From Zea mays (taxonomy: Eukaryota > Streptophyta > Magnoliopsida > Poales > Poaceae), in assembly GCF_902167145.1 (NCBI RefSeq), contig NC_050101.1, positions 112,621,789-112,685,788 on the forward strand: DNA of 64,000 bases, written 5' to 3'. Every line of letters begins with the position of its first letter. The stretch's first letter is position 1. The position numbers and the translations under genes are program-made. The notes beneath the pieces are model-generated. The model did not search any database, was not told the DNA's origin, and was given only the letters and a program-made list of their open reading frames with translations. Below, piece by piece: positions 1-11,930 of the stretch.

Positions 1-1540
1 CATATCATCCTTTAAGCATGGTTCATATTACAGAAAACTCCAAAAATATTCTTGTCCCATATTCTGCCTATGATTTCTCTATTCGAACTGAGTCAGACGA
101 TTCCTTTGCCACTATTCTCACAAACAGTGAACTCTACCATACTAAACCACATGTACCCAGCTATAAATACACCCAGTTACCCTCTCCCTCTCCACACCCT
201 CAACACCCTAAGCCAAGGCAAACCCCTAGCCACTCAGTACCCCGCTCTACTAGCTACACGCCTAGTGTCGCTTCGCCTCCAATCCACCCTTCTGGTAAGC
301 ACCTCCACTCCACCACCAGTAATATCACAACACCATATGACACAAATTCTGCTCAAGACTCTACCCATCCATATATCACCATTCTGACCACTATACTAGA
401 TATTTGTTGATATACTTGATGGTTTGTATGTTTGTTTGTTCATGCTGCATAGTTATCGGAGCGTTCGTGTCGTCTCGTGAAGGCCAGTTCTGCAAGTCTA
501 CGCCAAACAGTGGAGACAGAAGCCAGTTCCATGAGCTCTCACTCTTTCGCGGGTTAAAGCACGACAAGCTCACCAGATCCCTTTGATGCATAAATTACCT
601 ATGTTTTTCAAACACAACTCTCAGTCTGTTATTTTATGCATTATATGATTTTGCTGCTAAGAGACATGTTAATATGGCCACCTAGCCTTAGAACTTTGCC
701 GCAATTCGTCTTTATACTCATTGACATTTTTGTTACAAAATGATTTGAGAAAAAAGTACGAGTTTTCAAAAGAAAACGTTTTCCAAAATGTGTATGGTGA
801 AGGGTTATCACCCTTATCACCTTTGAGCGGGATGATCAAGGACTCCCCGGTTCGAGGAGGGCCTTAAGGTGATGGCTCAGCCGGGTTAGGTGTGAGCATG
901 AAGGATTGTCCCTCTCGCATAAGGATCGAATAAGGATTGTTCCTTTCAATATAACCACCAAGCTAAAGTCGTGCAAGGGAGGAGAGATTTTTGGTTTTGG
1001 GTCTCATTGGCCATGAGATCGCAGAGCAGGACTAGTGGGTAAAGTGTACACCTCTACACAGAGTCAAAAAACTATTCGAATAGTTCGTGTCCACGAATAT
1101 GGATGAGTTTTGGCATGGATTTGATAATTAGTGTTTTGTTTTCCAAAAGGTTTTTGAAAAGTAGTTTTAAAAGGTCGGGCGGTTGAGCCGTGAGCTATGG
1201 TGGATGGGAAGTCCAGTAGCTGCTTTTGAAAATGAAAACGGGTGGGAAACTACCGAGATTCCTGGATGGTTTAGTCTAGGGGATTTTGTTCGATATTGAA
1301 AAACTTCCTGCTTCTTTGGGAGAGGATGCGCTTTGAAAAAGATATTTTTTTACAAAATAGCCATGCATCAAAAATTGCTCTTTCTGCAAAAAAATCCTGA
1401 GCTCCACATACTCCAAGCATTATATCTGATTTGCCCATTCTGTGGGTGGAGGTGGACTCCTAGGTATGTAAGTACTCACTCTTGCTTATTTGTTGTTTTT
1501 CAGAGAAGGGGATCGCTGATCGGGTAAGAGTTACGCCTGT
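1..1540. other. unassigned repeat-like DNA, no supported gene
   Basis: Two overlapping short ORFs at the left edge (18-410 and 52-387, +) are proline/serine/threonine-rich and match no family I recognise. From about 400 to 1,500 the sequence reads like the non-coding or LTR part of an old retroelement, with short direct repeats and no reading frame above 70 codons. I cannot name the element or find its ends, so this is an inference from texture only. Confidence 0.3.
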
Positions 1541-3650
1541 TTCCAACCATGTATGTGGCTGTTGGACCACTGATTTGCTTCGTTACGTATATCGGGCTGC
1601 TTCAGTCCTACTCTGATGATATGTTCCGAGTTGTGGACCAACTCTTAAAGTTGATCACCACCTTTATAGCTTTGTATCGTTTAATTAGATCTGAAACCAT
1701 CTCATGTATAAATGTGTATACTAGCCTCCTGGGACTAGTATTTGAATCACATTTGAGTATCAAAGGATTAGGTCGCTTCACCTGTGCACCACCAGACCAC
1801 CAATGTTCCTGGTCTGGTGAATTATAAAATAATTCCTGAGACCACGTCGTTCAGCTGTATAGGCGATCCAGTGCACACGGACTCCGTCTGGTGCACCAGG
1901 CTGCCTAAGCCTTCAGTTGGGTCCTCTACCCAGCTTGTCTGGTGCACCACCGGACCACTCATGTTCACGGTCTAGTGCACCCAGATAGGCTACAGTTAGG
2001 GCTTTCTTCTCCAATTTTTCTTCTTTTGACTTCAACTCTTTGGGGGTACTTTCCTGTGACTTAGACACACATGATTAAAGTATAATCCAATTGACTAAGT
2101 CCAAGAAAGTTACCTCTTTCTCAATCTCTCTCCAGAATTTATGTTTCTCCTCAAACAGAGCCCCGTATGACACTTTCTCTACAGATCGAGCCAGAGAGCA
2201 AACCAAAATGCCATATACATAGTAAAATGTGTATGCATCATAGTTAAGCACTCAAACCTTGCATACATAACCTTTTTCACCGTTTTGCACCTTTTGCATT
2301 GTTGGTCTTTGTCCTCAAATGCTATACATAAAGAACAAAGCAACACAATTGTTAACGATTAAAGACCTTCATCCTTTGATTCATTATCTCCTTTTAGGTT
2401 TAATGATTCTTAGACGAAGGTCATGAAGGACATACCTTCATCATCTCGGTAAATAAATATAAACGAAGGTACATGAAATACAAGGGAACATAAATAGTGA
2501 CAATATATCAACAAATTATTTATATTCTTGTTTATAAACAGGGATAAATATTCACAATATTTATATTACGTTGATACCTTCGGCTTGTCAGAAGGTGAAA
2601 ATGCGAGGATGACGTAGGAGCGATTACAGTTCAGCGTGAACAGTATGCTGTTACTGTTCATCCATTTATAGGCACGGGACGCAACCCGAACAAAATTACA
2701 TTCATGTCCTTGACTTTACTGTTAACAATAAAGCAAGCTATCAAGGGTTAATTAGTCTTTTCTCCTTTAGGTTGGTTCCATCTTCCACCTCCGTCATTGT
2801 GCTAAGGCGAAGCTTCTTCAGCCACAGCTTCGGCATCCTACTCCCGGGTTGTATCTCCATATCACGCATGCTTTCATCCCGAAGTCGAAGCCTCCTGTAT
2901 GAGTCTATGTTGCACTAAAAACACACGTTTTTGAGGACCTTCGGAAGAGGAAGGCCCCCAATAGGCATGTTTGAGCACGAGATTGGACTCCAAAGCATCA
3001 AGTTGCCACAATTTGATCTCTAAAGCTATCCATGACCTCCAACACCCCACAATGGTCACATAGAACATTTCCAATCACAAGAATGACCCAAGCTAATGGT
3101 TAGAGTGAACTTAGCTCTTTTGGGTCACTTCCAGGTTCTGACTTTGATACTTCTCCTCTTTCTTGTGACCATGTACAACTCTATGAGATATGATCTTGAG
3201 CCTTGTAACTTGAACCATAATCCATAAGAATTACCTCAATGGTTCCAAGTCACGTCCTTATGTAGCAATCATTAATGCACATGACCTTCCTCAGCTGAAT
3301 AACCTTGACTTATGCAGAGCATCTTCTTCACTTTGACTTTAGGTACCACAATCACCTTGACCTTCTCCCTTGCTCTAGTACCTTGAAGATCTTGTGCCTC
3401 CATCCTTGGTTCAATCCAGTTGAGTCCAAGTCATGCACATTAATTCTTACATAATCAATGTCCATCTTTCACTTAGCTTGTGATGTTCATTGTCAATAGT
3501 CATCTCAACCCTTGTACCATCACATTTGATCTCCTATGTTCAACCCTATGAGCTTTACGTTAAGCACATGTTCAACGCTTGTCAGTCCTTTAATCGGGTT
3601 GTCATCCAAACCACCAAAACCCACAAGGGAGCTTCCACCTTCTCTAACCA
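1541..3650 (-). repeat. degenerate Sirevirus-like LTR debris split by a solo LTR
   Basis: Between about 1,765 and 1,975 there are decayed copies of the paired palindrome found in the three Sireviruses of this window (for example tggtgcaccaccggacc and gtctggtgcacc). The stretch 2,969-3,650 resumes directly after the solo LTR at 2,300-2,963 and near its end has a segment like the 'ttggtgattgatg' LTR edge of the same families. Minus orientation is inferred by comparison with the intact LTRs. No terminal dinucleotides or TSD were found, so the limits are approximate. Confidence 0.3.
2300..2963 (-). repeat. solo LTR, probably Gypsy type
   Basis: Read on the minus strand, the element starts at 2,963 with tattggggg followed by a CTTCCGAAGGTCCTCAAAA block and ends at 2,300 with accaaca, so the terminal TG...CA is nearly intact. 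Five-base flanks tgcat (2,295-2,299) and ggcat (2,964-2,968) differ at one base and fit a target site duplication. There is no internal region, hence a solo LTR. The 'gaaggtcctcaaa' start is typical of maize Gypsy LTRs, but the family is not certain. Confidence 0.6.
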
Positions 3651-5683
3651 AGGTTGAAGGAAACCATATTGGACAATATCATGCAAGTATAAATTAGAAT
3701 ATCTAGATGGATTCAATAAGAAACATCGACAATATAGCATAGGTAAACGTTCGACAAATATACCATAACTATTGGATTTCATGATGAATAATACTTAATA
3801 CCTCATAAGAATAGACCGAAGCATAAACCTACAGTGCCAACTACATAAAACACAATGACTCAGATCATACCATTTAAAATTAAAATAAATAAAAACAGTT
3901 AGATTCTAAGAATAACAGGAGGATTCAAAAGCAACATTAAAGAAACAAGGTAAAAGAAGGCAAATTAAAAGAAGTGACGACACACATAACCGAATGAGAC
4001 AACAGATGTATTGAGTAAAGGCATGTGAGAATGACCTGATTCTCGTCCCCATCATGAAGATGAGCATGGTCTGCGCTACATCGGGCAGATTTATTCTGTC
4101 GAGGGCAAACCCCTTCACCATGACGGTGATGAGCTCCACAACATCCCCGTGGCGGAGGGTGTAGAGTCGCTCAGCGGTGCCCGTGCTTTGCGATGGCACA
4201 CTCATGCTTTTGCGACTGTGTTTGTGATCGTGTTTCCAATATACTAATCATGCTAGAATGTTCCACAAAAGTAGAAGAATAAAAACCAAATCACTGAAAA
4301 TTATGGCAACATTATATAATGTCAATCTAATTTTACCTTCTTAAACAATCATGCCTACTTTTCAAATAGAAGCGAAAATAACTCTGATCACAAGACGAAG
4401 GGAAGCATCTAGGTAATCATTTTAGGTATATAAAAAATAATGTTCTAAAAACATTAAAAAGATTTAGAATTCTAAAGTGTCAATAATATATATACTCCTT
4501 ATGTCCAGACATTTAACTTTATCTAGATGCAATTTCAAAATCAGATACATAGCAGTAGCACAAAAAATAGATACACAACAATAGTACAAAATGGGGTAAT
4601 CACATTTGGATGACAATGGTTGTTTGGTATGTATATCACCTTGTATTAGGTTGCATCTCTTTTTTTATATATGTCTTCATGCATGCATGATCTCAAATAG
4701 TCTCTACATCAGCTAAGCATCACAATCCTTCATTTTTTGTATAACAATAAATAAGAAACAACTCTTATAATCTTATAATCTCTAAAGGTAATGAAGTGAC
4801 CTATTGAAGTTCTACATGGTGCCAACCAATGGAACAACTACAGTGTAGCAGATTAACACTGGGATTGCGACACATAATGCCTTTTTTTATACAAAAGCAT
4901 GGAGAATAGTGAATGAAAAATGAAGTGTCAAAGGTGGCTTTTTAAGAACAACATAGCTCTACAAAATGGTGAAAATGAATTATTCATAAGTAGTCTTTAG
5001 TTCGATTAAGGTCTATATCTTTCAAAGAAAGTTATGCTAAGTTATAGCTCTTGGTGTACCGTTCTACATCAAAGGAAAAAATAACTACCTCTAAAAGGTA
5101 TTCACTATTAAATTGTTTGTTTGCAGTATTCGAATAGTGATGGTGAGCTGATCTGCTAGTGGAGCAGTTGAACCAAAACTGATGTAATATCCCTAGTATC
5201 CAACTTAAGTTCCTCTTAAAACATAAACTAAAGGAGGAGAAAGAATGGTTTATGTGGAACATCTCCAAAAAAGACGTCAGTGGCATTGCTTTCCTTCAAC
5301 CCGTCTGTGAGCATCTGCACAAACATTTGTGTCCATACTTTATTTATAAAAAAGTGTGCACGATGCCTATTAGCTAGTTATGCCAAATTTAGAATACAAC
5401 ACTGAATACATAAAGGAAAATGTGTGTGCACTTCCTCAGTCTACCCTATGATGCATGTTAGCGATAAGACCACATCTAGTAAAATAGACATTTATGACAC
5501 TATGTTCACTATTTCTAGAATCATAAGGTTTCTTATCTACTTCTAAATAGTTAATGATTTCTTTACAACACTTCATCAGTGGTTCGACTTTAAATGTTGA
5601 GCACAACTCTAGCAGAGAACCAAACAATCATTTTGCAATCTACATAGACAACAGAATGAAAGACGAGAATTCACTTTCTAGGC
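3651..5683. other. gene-poor DNA with two possible minus-strand exon remnants
   Basis: The only coding-like pieces are a 99-codon minus-strand frame at 4,205-3,906 and a 63-codon minus-strand frame at 5,627-5,436. The first has GC-rich, gene-like codons for its first 57 codons and then a possible splice donor. The second contains LEVDKKPYDS and a leucine/cysteine-rich stretch faintly like the C-terminal part of plant BTB proteins. The rest (4,210-5,030 especially) is AT-rich with no feature I can see. Confidence 0.25.
3906..4205 (-). pseudogene. possible orphan exon, unknown protein
   Basis: The frame starts with MSVPSQSTGTAERLYTLRHG and continues with gene-like composition (GC-rich third positions, unlike the AT-rich flanks) to about position 4,035. 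There a gtcatt sequence on the minus strand could be a splice donor; after it the frame becomes low-quality and hydrophobic. I do not recognise the family. No partner exon was found within 1 kb downstream. It may be a captured gene fragment or a relic exon; it could also be a chance ORF. Confidence 0.25.
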
Positions 5684-7136
5684 TGAAAGGGAAATGTGCC
5701 ATGGGGCCATTTCTACATGTCTTGATGATTAAGTGCTCAACACACCATCTTGGACTAACTATATTGATGTGAGTACGAGCAAGGTCCATAGAAGGCAACT
5801 TGAAGAGATCAAATCCAAAATAGCTCAAACAGGGCCCAAATATGCAACTTGGAGTAAAATGGTATAATTGTGAGGTTTACACCTTTAGATATGTTGCATG
5901 GGTCCATTACAATGGTTTATAGTACTTGTGTTTGGGCTCTAACATCTTTTGTAGAGAAAAGCACTTTTTGGGCCTAAGTTAAGTCATAATGCAAACTCGG
6001 GAGAAACTAGGGCAAAGAGGTATGTTTCCCAAACTTAGTCAAATGAATTAGGTGCTAATTATCTTTGTATAAGTTGTAGGGAAGCTATCAAGAACATCCA
6101 AAAAGAGTTGGATGAGATAGGCTCAAAAGAGCCAAATATGCACTGGTCTAGGTCGCACCAGACCGCTAGTATAGATGAAGTCGTCGGTCTTGGGAATTTG
6201 ATTATAAAATTCATCGAACCGTGAATAGTACTAGACCGATGTGCCACCGAACTACCTCCAACGGTTGTTTCCACGATGCGGACGACCAATGGCTAACTGA
6301 TGTCAACGGAAGGTCCAGTGGCGTAATGGACTGGTCTGGTGTCACCCAGCTAAGGAAATTAAGGAGCCAATCAAAATCTGGGAGCGGGGCTACAAGACCC
6401 GGTTCGATGTGCACGTAGACAGGAAGGTTTTGTAGCTTCCTAAGGAATGAAGCAATGACTTCTAGGCCCTCTTGGCCTATAAAAGGGTCCCTAGATGCTA
6501 TACAACACTCCAACACGCCGTAACAACGCATCCTAGTTGTTTTAGTGAGATCCGAGCGCCAGTTTCGAGCTGTTCTTGTTGATTTGTGATCTTGCGCTCT
6601 TGTCTTTGTGATTCTTGCCTGCGTTGCTGATCATTGCTATTGTGTGTGTACTTTCTCTCCCTCCCTTACTCTAAGTTGAGACTCTGATCTTTTGTAAGGT
6701 GCCAAGAGACTCCAACTTATGGAGATTCCTTGCAAACATGATTGATATTGATAGTGAGAATTGTGGTATTCAAGTTTGATCTTTGTGATCACTTGAGAGG
6801 GGTTGATCGCAACCCTTGTCCAAAGGAGGACACCCCCAACGTGGAGTGAGCAAGCATATTATGCTTGACCAAACCACGAGATAAAAAATCGTTGTGTCAC
6901 TTATCTTTTACATTTCCACGATTTTCTCTCTTCCTAAGTTCTCAACCTCACTTTTGATATTGCTTTTAGTATAATTCATATCTTGAAAGAGCAATCAAGT
7001 GAAGAGGACTTTCTCTCTCTTCTTCTTGTTTCAAATTTGGTTTTAGTTCACTCTAACTTCATTATTAGACCAAGTTTGTGTTATTTTAAGTTATTTTTTT
7101 ATAGGATCACCTATTCACCCCCTCTAGGTGCTCTCA
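5684..7136 (+). repeat. solo LTR of a Sirevirus-like Copia element
   Basis: The repeat begins TGAAAGGGAAATGTGCC, almost the same start as the LTR of element A read on its own strand, and ends ctaggtgctctca, the complement of the opposite LTR end of element A. The length is 1,453 bp. Flanks taggc (5,679-5,683) and caggc (7,137-7,141) fit a 5-bp target duplication with one transition. A TATA-like box ggcctataaaaggg lies at 6,475-6,488, so the promoter points right. The U3 palindromes are heavily decayed, so the insertion is old. The internal domain was presumably lost by LTR-LTR recombination. Confidence 0.8.
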
Positions 7137-7219
7137 CAGGCTTGTTTAGATTTTAAGAAAATAGCACACAAAGCATGTCAAAGAAGCTTACCCGATAGAC
7201 TTACCTTGTATGAGTGGGT

Positions 7220-7748
7220 ATACATGTCCAGACGGGTCGGGCTAGCCGGGTGGCCCGAAGCACGACACTGTACGACTCGACACCTAGCGAAGCGAGCTTG
7301 TGCCGGCCTGGCCCGATCACCATACCAGGCCGTGCCTGGGCCTAAGGGGTGGCACGGCGGGCTAGGCTCAGCATGGCCGGATTTTATTTTTTCCATATAG
7401 ATACCCATGTTATACTTGAATATAGAGTATAAAACACAAAACATGTATGTTTTTGTTGATTATGTGGTTGCAAATGTGTTTATAGCTAAAAACTATGGTT
7501 TAAACCTCTCGTATATGTTTATTTTTACAATTTAAATGACATAAAACGTTACAGGCATGTTAGACCTGTCGGGCCATGGACCGGCCTGGCATGATTATTA
7601 ACATAGCGGGCTATGCCTCGCTCGTGGTCCGTGGGCCAGCACGGCACGACCCGCTAGCTCATCCAGAACGGGCCATCACAGTCCCAATTCGTGCCGAACC
7701 TAGCTGTACTCGGACCGGGCCGGCCCGCTAGGCCCATTTAGACATCTA
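7220..7748. mobile_element. Mutator-like non-autonomous element
   Basis: A perfect 11-bp direct repeat, tatgagtgggt, flanks the element (7,209-7,219 and 7,749-7,759). The ends are imperfect inverted repeats: atacatgtccagacggg on the left and the complement of cccatttagacatcta on the right. The inside is very GC-rich near both ends, with repeated cgggcc/ggcccg words, and AT-rich in the centre. A 9-11 bp duplication points to the Mutator superfamily. There is no transposase. ORFs of about 90 codons inside are by-products of the inverted GC-rich arms. Confidence 0.6.
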
Positions 7749-8144
7749 TATGAGTGGGTGATATAGCGACATAAAATACTCTTGAAGTTTTGCGGTTCAT
7801 GTTGGGCGTAGGCCTCCTCCATTTCCATTTCTGTGATATACATGTTTTTATCTTCAAAAGAGCTTTGCCTAAAACCAAAAGGTGGTTTAAGGATAAGAGT
7901 TCGAGATACATGACTTTGAATCACAAGTCTTGTTTGGCAAATATGAGGAAATTTCAGTTTGAAATAAAGAGTTTGGCACCGCGAAAGAAGGCACTTACAA
8001 TATTTGCATCTTTTGTCAGGTCAGCCACCAGAGGTAGATATTGAGTACTAAGATGTCAACCCTTCCAGGATCTGTCATTTTTCTCAATGGATGTTCTCCT
8101 TAGGCTCTCTTCAGCAGTATACTGTAAATGAACTTGAACTCTAA

Positions 8145-8535
8145 GGGTGCGTTTGGTTAGAGAGTTAACTAGAATGGAGCCGCTCCATTCTATTTTTTGA
8201 GAATAGAGTCGTTATATTCCGCATTTGGCAAACAAAACAGAGCCGCTCTATCTTTTATTTGGTTGAAGAGTAGAATAGAGCGGAGTCGCTCCGTTCTCTG
8301 TTTGATTGGAGAGCCATATGAGTGTAGAGGGTTGGAGAGGGAGGAGAGCGCTCACGTCCGAGAGAACGCTCGCATCCGGTCGTTTTTGTGGAGCGGGAGC
8401 ATTCCAACTATTTATGGTTAATTTTTATATGAAGACTCCAGGAGCCGCTCTGCTCATTTTTTGTTGGAACCCAAACATCCAGAAAATAGGAATGAAACCG
8501 CTCTATTCTCCTCCACTCTTCAACCAAACACACTC
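8145..8535. mobile_element. Tourist-like MITE (PIF/Harbinger)
   Basis: Terminal inverted repeats gggtgcgtttggtt (left) and the complement of aaccaaacacactc (right) are flanked by the direct repeat taa (8,142-8,144 and 8,536-8,538), the usual Tourist target duplication. The 391-bp inside repeats the words gagccgctc and gagcgg and has no transposase ORF. The frames of 70-126 codons that run across it are not genes. Confidence 0.7.
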
Positions 8536-8815
8536 TAAATTTAGCGTTCCCTCCCATCCTTTACTCGCCCAGCAAGGATCGCTATTGCATCCTCTAAAAT
8601 TTATCGTTCGTCTTCTACCCGGTAAATATAGTGGTTGTCCTTCACCTGCTATACGATGGCTCAGTCTACAAATAATTAATAAATAATTTTGTAGCACGTC
8701 CCCATGGATACATGCATGCAGTAGTGAAATGTTTAAAAGTAAATTGTGACATGTGATAATACTGTAGATATAGAGACCGAATTTAAAGGACATTGCTGGA
8801 GATGAAGAAAATATA

Positions 8816-9337
8816 GATGATGAAAAATTTTAGAGAATGCTATAAAGGATGAGGAATATTTCTTTAGGGTATGAAATTTAGAGATCATTGTTGGAGATAG
8901 TCTTACAATTCGATATGCGCTCATCAAAATTTGACTCAGGCATTTGAACCAATGGCTCCTCGCACTATATCATTCTCCACAGGCATGGGCAGTCTCCACC
9001 TCCCTCCTGACCACCCTGTACAAAAGAGAACTAGAGCGGATCGCTCACCGAAAACCCTAAAAAGTCTCAATAACTCGATGAAAATTTTTAGATAATGCTA
9101 TAAAAGACGAGGAATATTTCTTTAGGGTATGAAATTTAGAGATCGTTGTTGGAGATAGTCTTACAATTCGATATGCGCTCATCAGAATTTGACTCGGGCA
9201 TTTGAACCAATGGCTCCTCGCACTATATCATTCTCCACAGACATGGGCAGTCTCCACCTCCCTCCTGACCACCCTGTACAAAAGAGAACTAGAGCGGATC
9301 GCTCACCGAAAACCCTAAAAAGTCTCGATAACTCACG
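8816..9337. repeat. tandem duplication, two 261-bp units
   Basis: Unit 1 (8,816-9,076) and unit 2 (9,077-9,337) are nearly identical. Each starts gatgaaaa, runs through agggtatgaaatttagagatc and ends in aaaagtctc-ataactc. I see only scattered single-base differences. Neither unit has a convincing gene; the frames of 60-70 codons on both strands are parallel in the two copies. The tight similarity implies a recent local duplication. Confidence 0.85.
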
Positions 9338-9599
9338 ACTGCGCCGCCAGAAAACAATAACTTTAACACAAAGTCGTTGAACCATTGAAACCAATGCTTT
9401 AATATAGTAGAGACTACTACTATTGTTTAAACTGACTTGTAGTACTAACCATATTTCATTAAAGTATCAATTGAAATCTAAATTTTTTGGAATCTGTAAG
9501 CCAAAATTGAAGTCATATGACTTACTCACTAGGGACATCTCTGGTAAGGTACTCCGGTACCTCCGATCGATCCAACAACTCATCCGACATATAGATCCT
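9338..9599. other. no feature seen, except a Helitron-like end
   Basis: The complement of 9,397-9,413 reads TCTCTACTATATTAAAG, very like the 5' end of maize Helitrons. I could not find the matching 3' end (CTAG preceded by a GCACG hairpin) upstream, and the base next to it does not fit the usual A/T insertion site. It may be the edge of an old minus-strand Helitron that includes the tandem duplication. Nothing else was recognised here. Confidence 0.25.
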
Positions 9600-9930
9600 T
9601 GAAATGAAAATGGGCTAGATAGTTATTTCTACCTATTTTGGTGATTGAGTGTCCAATACACCATCATAAACTAATTTGTTTGCTATGAGTATGAGCATAA
9701 GTTTACTTCTATGCAATTTGAAGGGGCTAAGTCCAAAAGAGCAAAAAAAGAGACTAGAAAGTGTAACTTCGGATAAAATGGTAGAACTATGAGGTTTGAT
9801 CACTTAGATAAGTTGCATATGCCTAATACAATGTTTTTAGCACTTTGATGTGATGTCTAACTCATAGATTGCAAATTGTTGTTAAATCATACTAAAATAT
9901 CTTTGTGCAACTAAAATTGGGAAACAAATA
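9600..9930 (+). repeat. 5' fragment of a Sirevirus-like LTR
   Basis: From TGAAATGAAAATGGG onward the sequence follows the first about 330 bp of the solo LTR at 5,684, sharing blocks such as ggtgattgagtg, gagtacgagca-like and aaaatggta-aa-t-tgaggttt. The right part of the LTR is missing. It is an old truncated copy in plus orientation. Confidence 0.55.
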
Positions 9931-9981
9931 CAACCGTCGTTCTATTGGCTCATATCTCCAAATAGAACATTTTCTTTTTTA

Positions 9982-10087
9982 GGCTAGTTTGGAAACCCCA
10001 TTTTTCTAAGGGTTTTTATTTTCCCAAGAAAAATTAGTTTATTTTTTAAAAAAAATCCTTGAGAAAATGGAGTTCCCAAACTAGCCC
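9982..10087. mobile_element. short Tourist-like MITE
   Basis: A 106-bp foldback has ends ggctagtttggaa and the complement of ttcccaaactagccc, flanked by the direct repeat tta (9,979-9,981 and 10,088-10,090). The centre is A/T-rich and also self-complementary. Ends, TSD and size fit a Tourist-class MITE; there is no coding sequence. Confidence 0.65.
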
Positions 10088-10090
10088 TTA

Positions 10091-10675
10091 TATTTTGTTT
10101 TTTTTTTTGCCTTCTTTTTCACTGGTTACTGCCGACTTGGAGTAGAGATTCTCCATGTCACCTTGAGCGTCCGAATGGACAGAGGACGCACAACAAACCT
10201 CTATACGTTTAGCTTTTAGCTTTTGTCCGACAACCTTTATATTTTAGCAATCCATTTACATACTATTGTTGAAGGTGATATACATCTACAACTCTATTAA
10301 TTGAAGGATATCTTAAAGGGCTTCTATGAATTAAACGAAAAAAGTCAAGAGACAGACTTTTTGCGAAGAGTCTGTCTTTTCATATCTTTCTATGTATTTA
10401 TCTCTTAACTTTATGAATGACCTAGAGGTTTAGGATTTTATCATATAATCTTTTAACTCTCTTGTCTCTTATACCTAGAAAACTGATCTAAACGTTCCAG
10501 ACATGTCTTTAAATGTTTCATCCAAATTTAGAGTAGCAGACCATTCAACGTGTCTTGTTGGAGACAACTTAAGGTAAGGATGGAGGCAACAATGGGGCGG
10601 GTGGGGCTTGAGCCCCTACCGTTGCCGAGACCCGAGCACATGAAGCCTCTCTTATAATTTTAGGTGTATATATAT
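10091..10675. other. no gene seen
   Basis: AT-rich DNA with no ORF and no clear element ends. It contains a small inverted repeat (agacagactttttgcgaagagtctgtct, about 10,351-10,378). It is the left flank of the Copia element that follows and is continuous with 19,967-20,053 on the other side of that element. Confidence 0.4.
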
Positions 10676-11930
10676 TGAAAGTCGCCTAGAGGAGGGGTGA
10701 ATATGGCGAAACTGAAATTTACAAAATTAATCACAACTACAAGCCGGGTTAGTGTTAGAAATAATAATGAGTCCGAGAGAGAGGGCGCAAAACAAATCGC
10801 GGGCAAATAAAGAGTGAGACACATGGATTTGTTTTACTGAGGTTCGGTTCTCTCAAACCTACTCCCCGTTGAGGAGGCCACAAAGGCCGGGTCTATCTCA
10901 ACCCTTTCCCTCTCTCAAACGATCCCTCGGACCGAGTGAGCTTCTCTTCTCAAATCAACCGGGAACAAAACTTCCCCGCAAGGACCACCACACAATTGGT
11001 GTATCTTGCCTCGGTTACAATTGAGTTTTGATCACAAGAACAAATGAGAAAGAAAGAAGCAATCCAAGCGCAAGAGCTCAAAAGAACACAACAAATCTCT
11101 CTCACTAGTCACTAAAGCTTTGTGTGGAATTGGAGAGGATTTGATCACTTGACTGTGTCTAGAATTGAATGCTAGAGCTCTTGTAAGGTGTAGAAGTGTG
11201 AAAACTTGGATGACTTGAATGAGGGGTGGTTGGGGGTATTTATAGCCCCAACCACCAAACTAGCCGTTGGTGAAGGCTGCTGTCGCATGGCGCACCGGAC
11301 AGTCTGGTGCGCCACCAGACACTGTCCGGTGCGCCAGCCTACGTCAGCAGACCGTTAGGGTTCGACCGTTGAGCTCTGACGCGTTGGCCCGCCTGGCTGT
11401 CCGGTGGTTCACCGGACATGCCCTGTAGGCTATCCGGTGCGCCACCACGCGCGTGCCTGACTTCTGCGCGCTCTGGCGCGCATTAAATGCCTCTGTAGGT
11501 GACCGTTGGCGCGAAGTAGTCGTTGCTCCGCCGTTACACCGGACAGTCCGGTGTGCACCGGACATGATTCCCGAAGCTGGCGAGTTCAGAGTCGCATCTC
11601 CTTGTAGCACCGGACACTGTCCGGTGAATTATAGCGCGGCGCCTCTGAGTTTTCCCGAAGGTGCGAAGTTTAGCTTGGAGTCCCCTGGTGCACCGGACAC
11701 TGTCCGGTGGCACACCGTACAGTCCGGTGCGCCAGACCAGGGTGCCTTCAGTTGTCCCTTTGCTCTTTTGTTTGAACCCTTTTTCTTGGTCTTTTTATTG
11801 GTTTATTGTGAATCTTTGGCACCTGTAGAACTCATAGACTTGGGCAAACTAGTTAGTCCAATTATTTATGTTGGGCAATTCAACCACCAAAATCATTTTA
11901 GAAAATAGGTGTAAGCCTATTTCCTTTTCA
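10676..11930 (-). repeat. 3' LTR of element C
   Basis: 1,255 bp, tgaaagtcgcc to ccttttca on the plus strand. It carries the palindrome cluster at about 11,285-11,730, where accggac...gtccggt units occur in pairs. A TATA-like ggctataaatacc (complement of 11,227-11,245) points to minus-strand transcription. Immediately outside, at 11,931, begins the polypurine tract. Confidence 0.88.

Noticed and set aside
9397..9413. Full minus-strand Helitron ending here
   Set aside because: Only the 5'-like end was found; the flanking base does not fit and no 3' end with CTAG and hairpin was found to the left.
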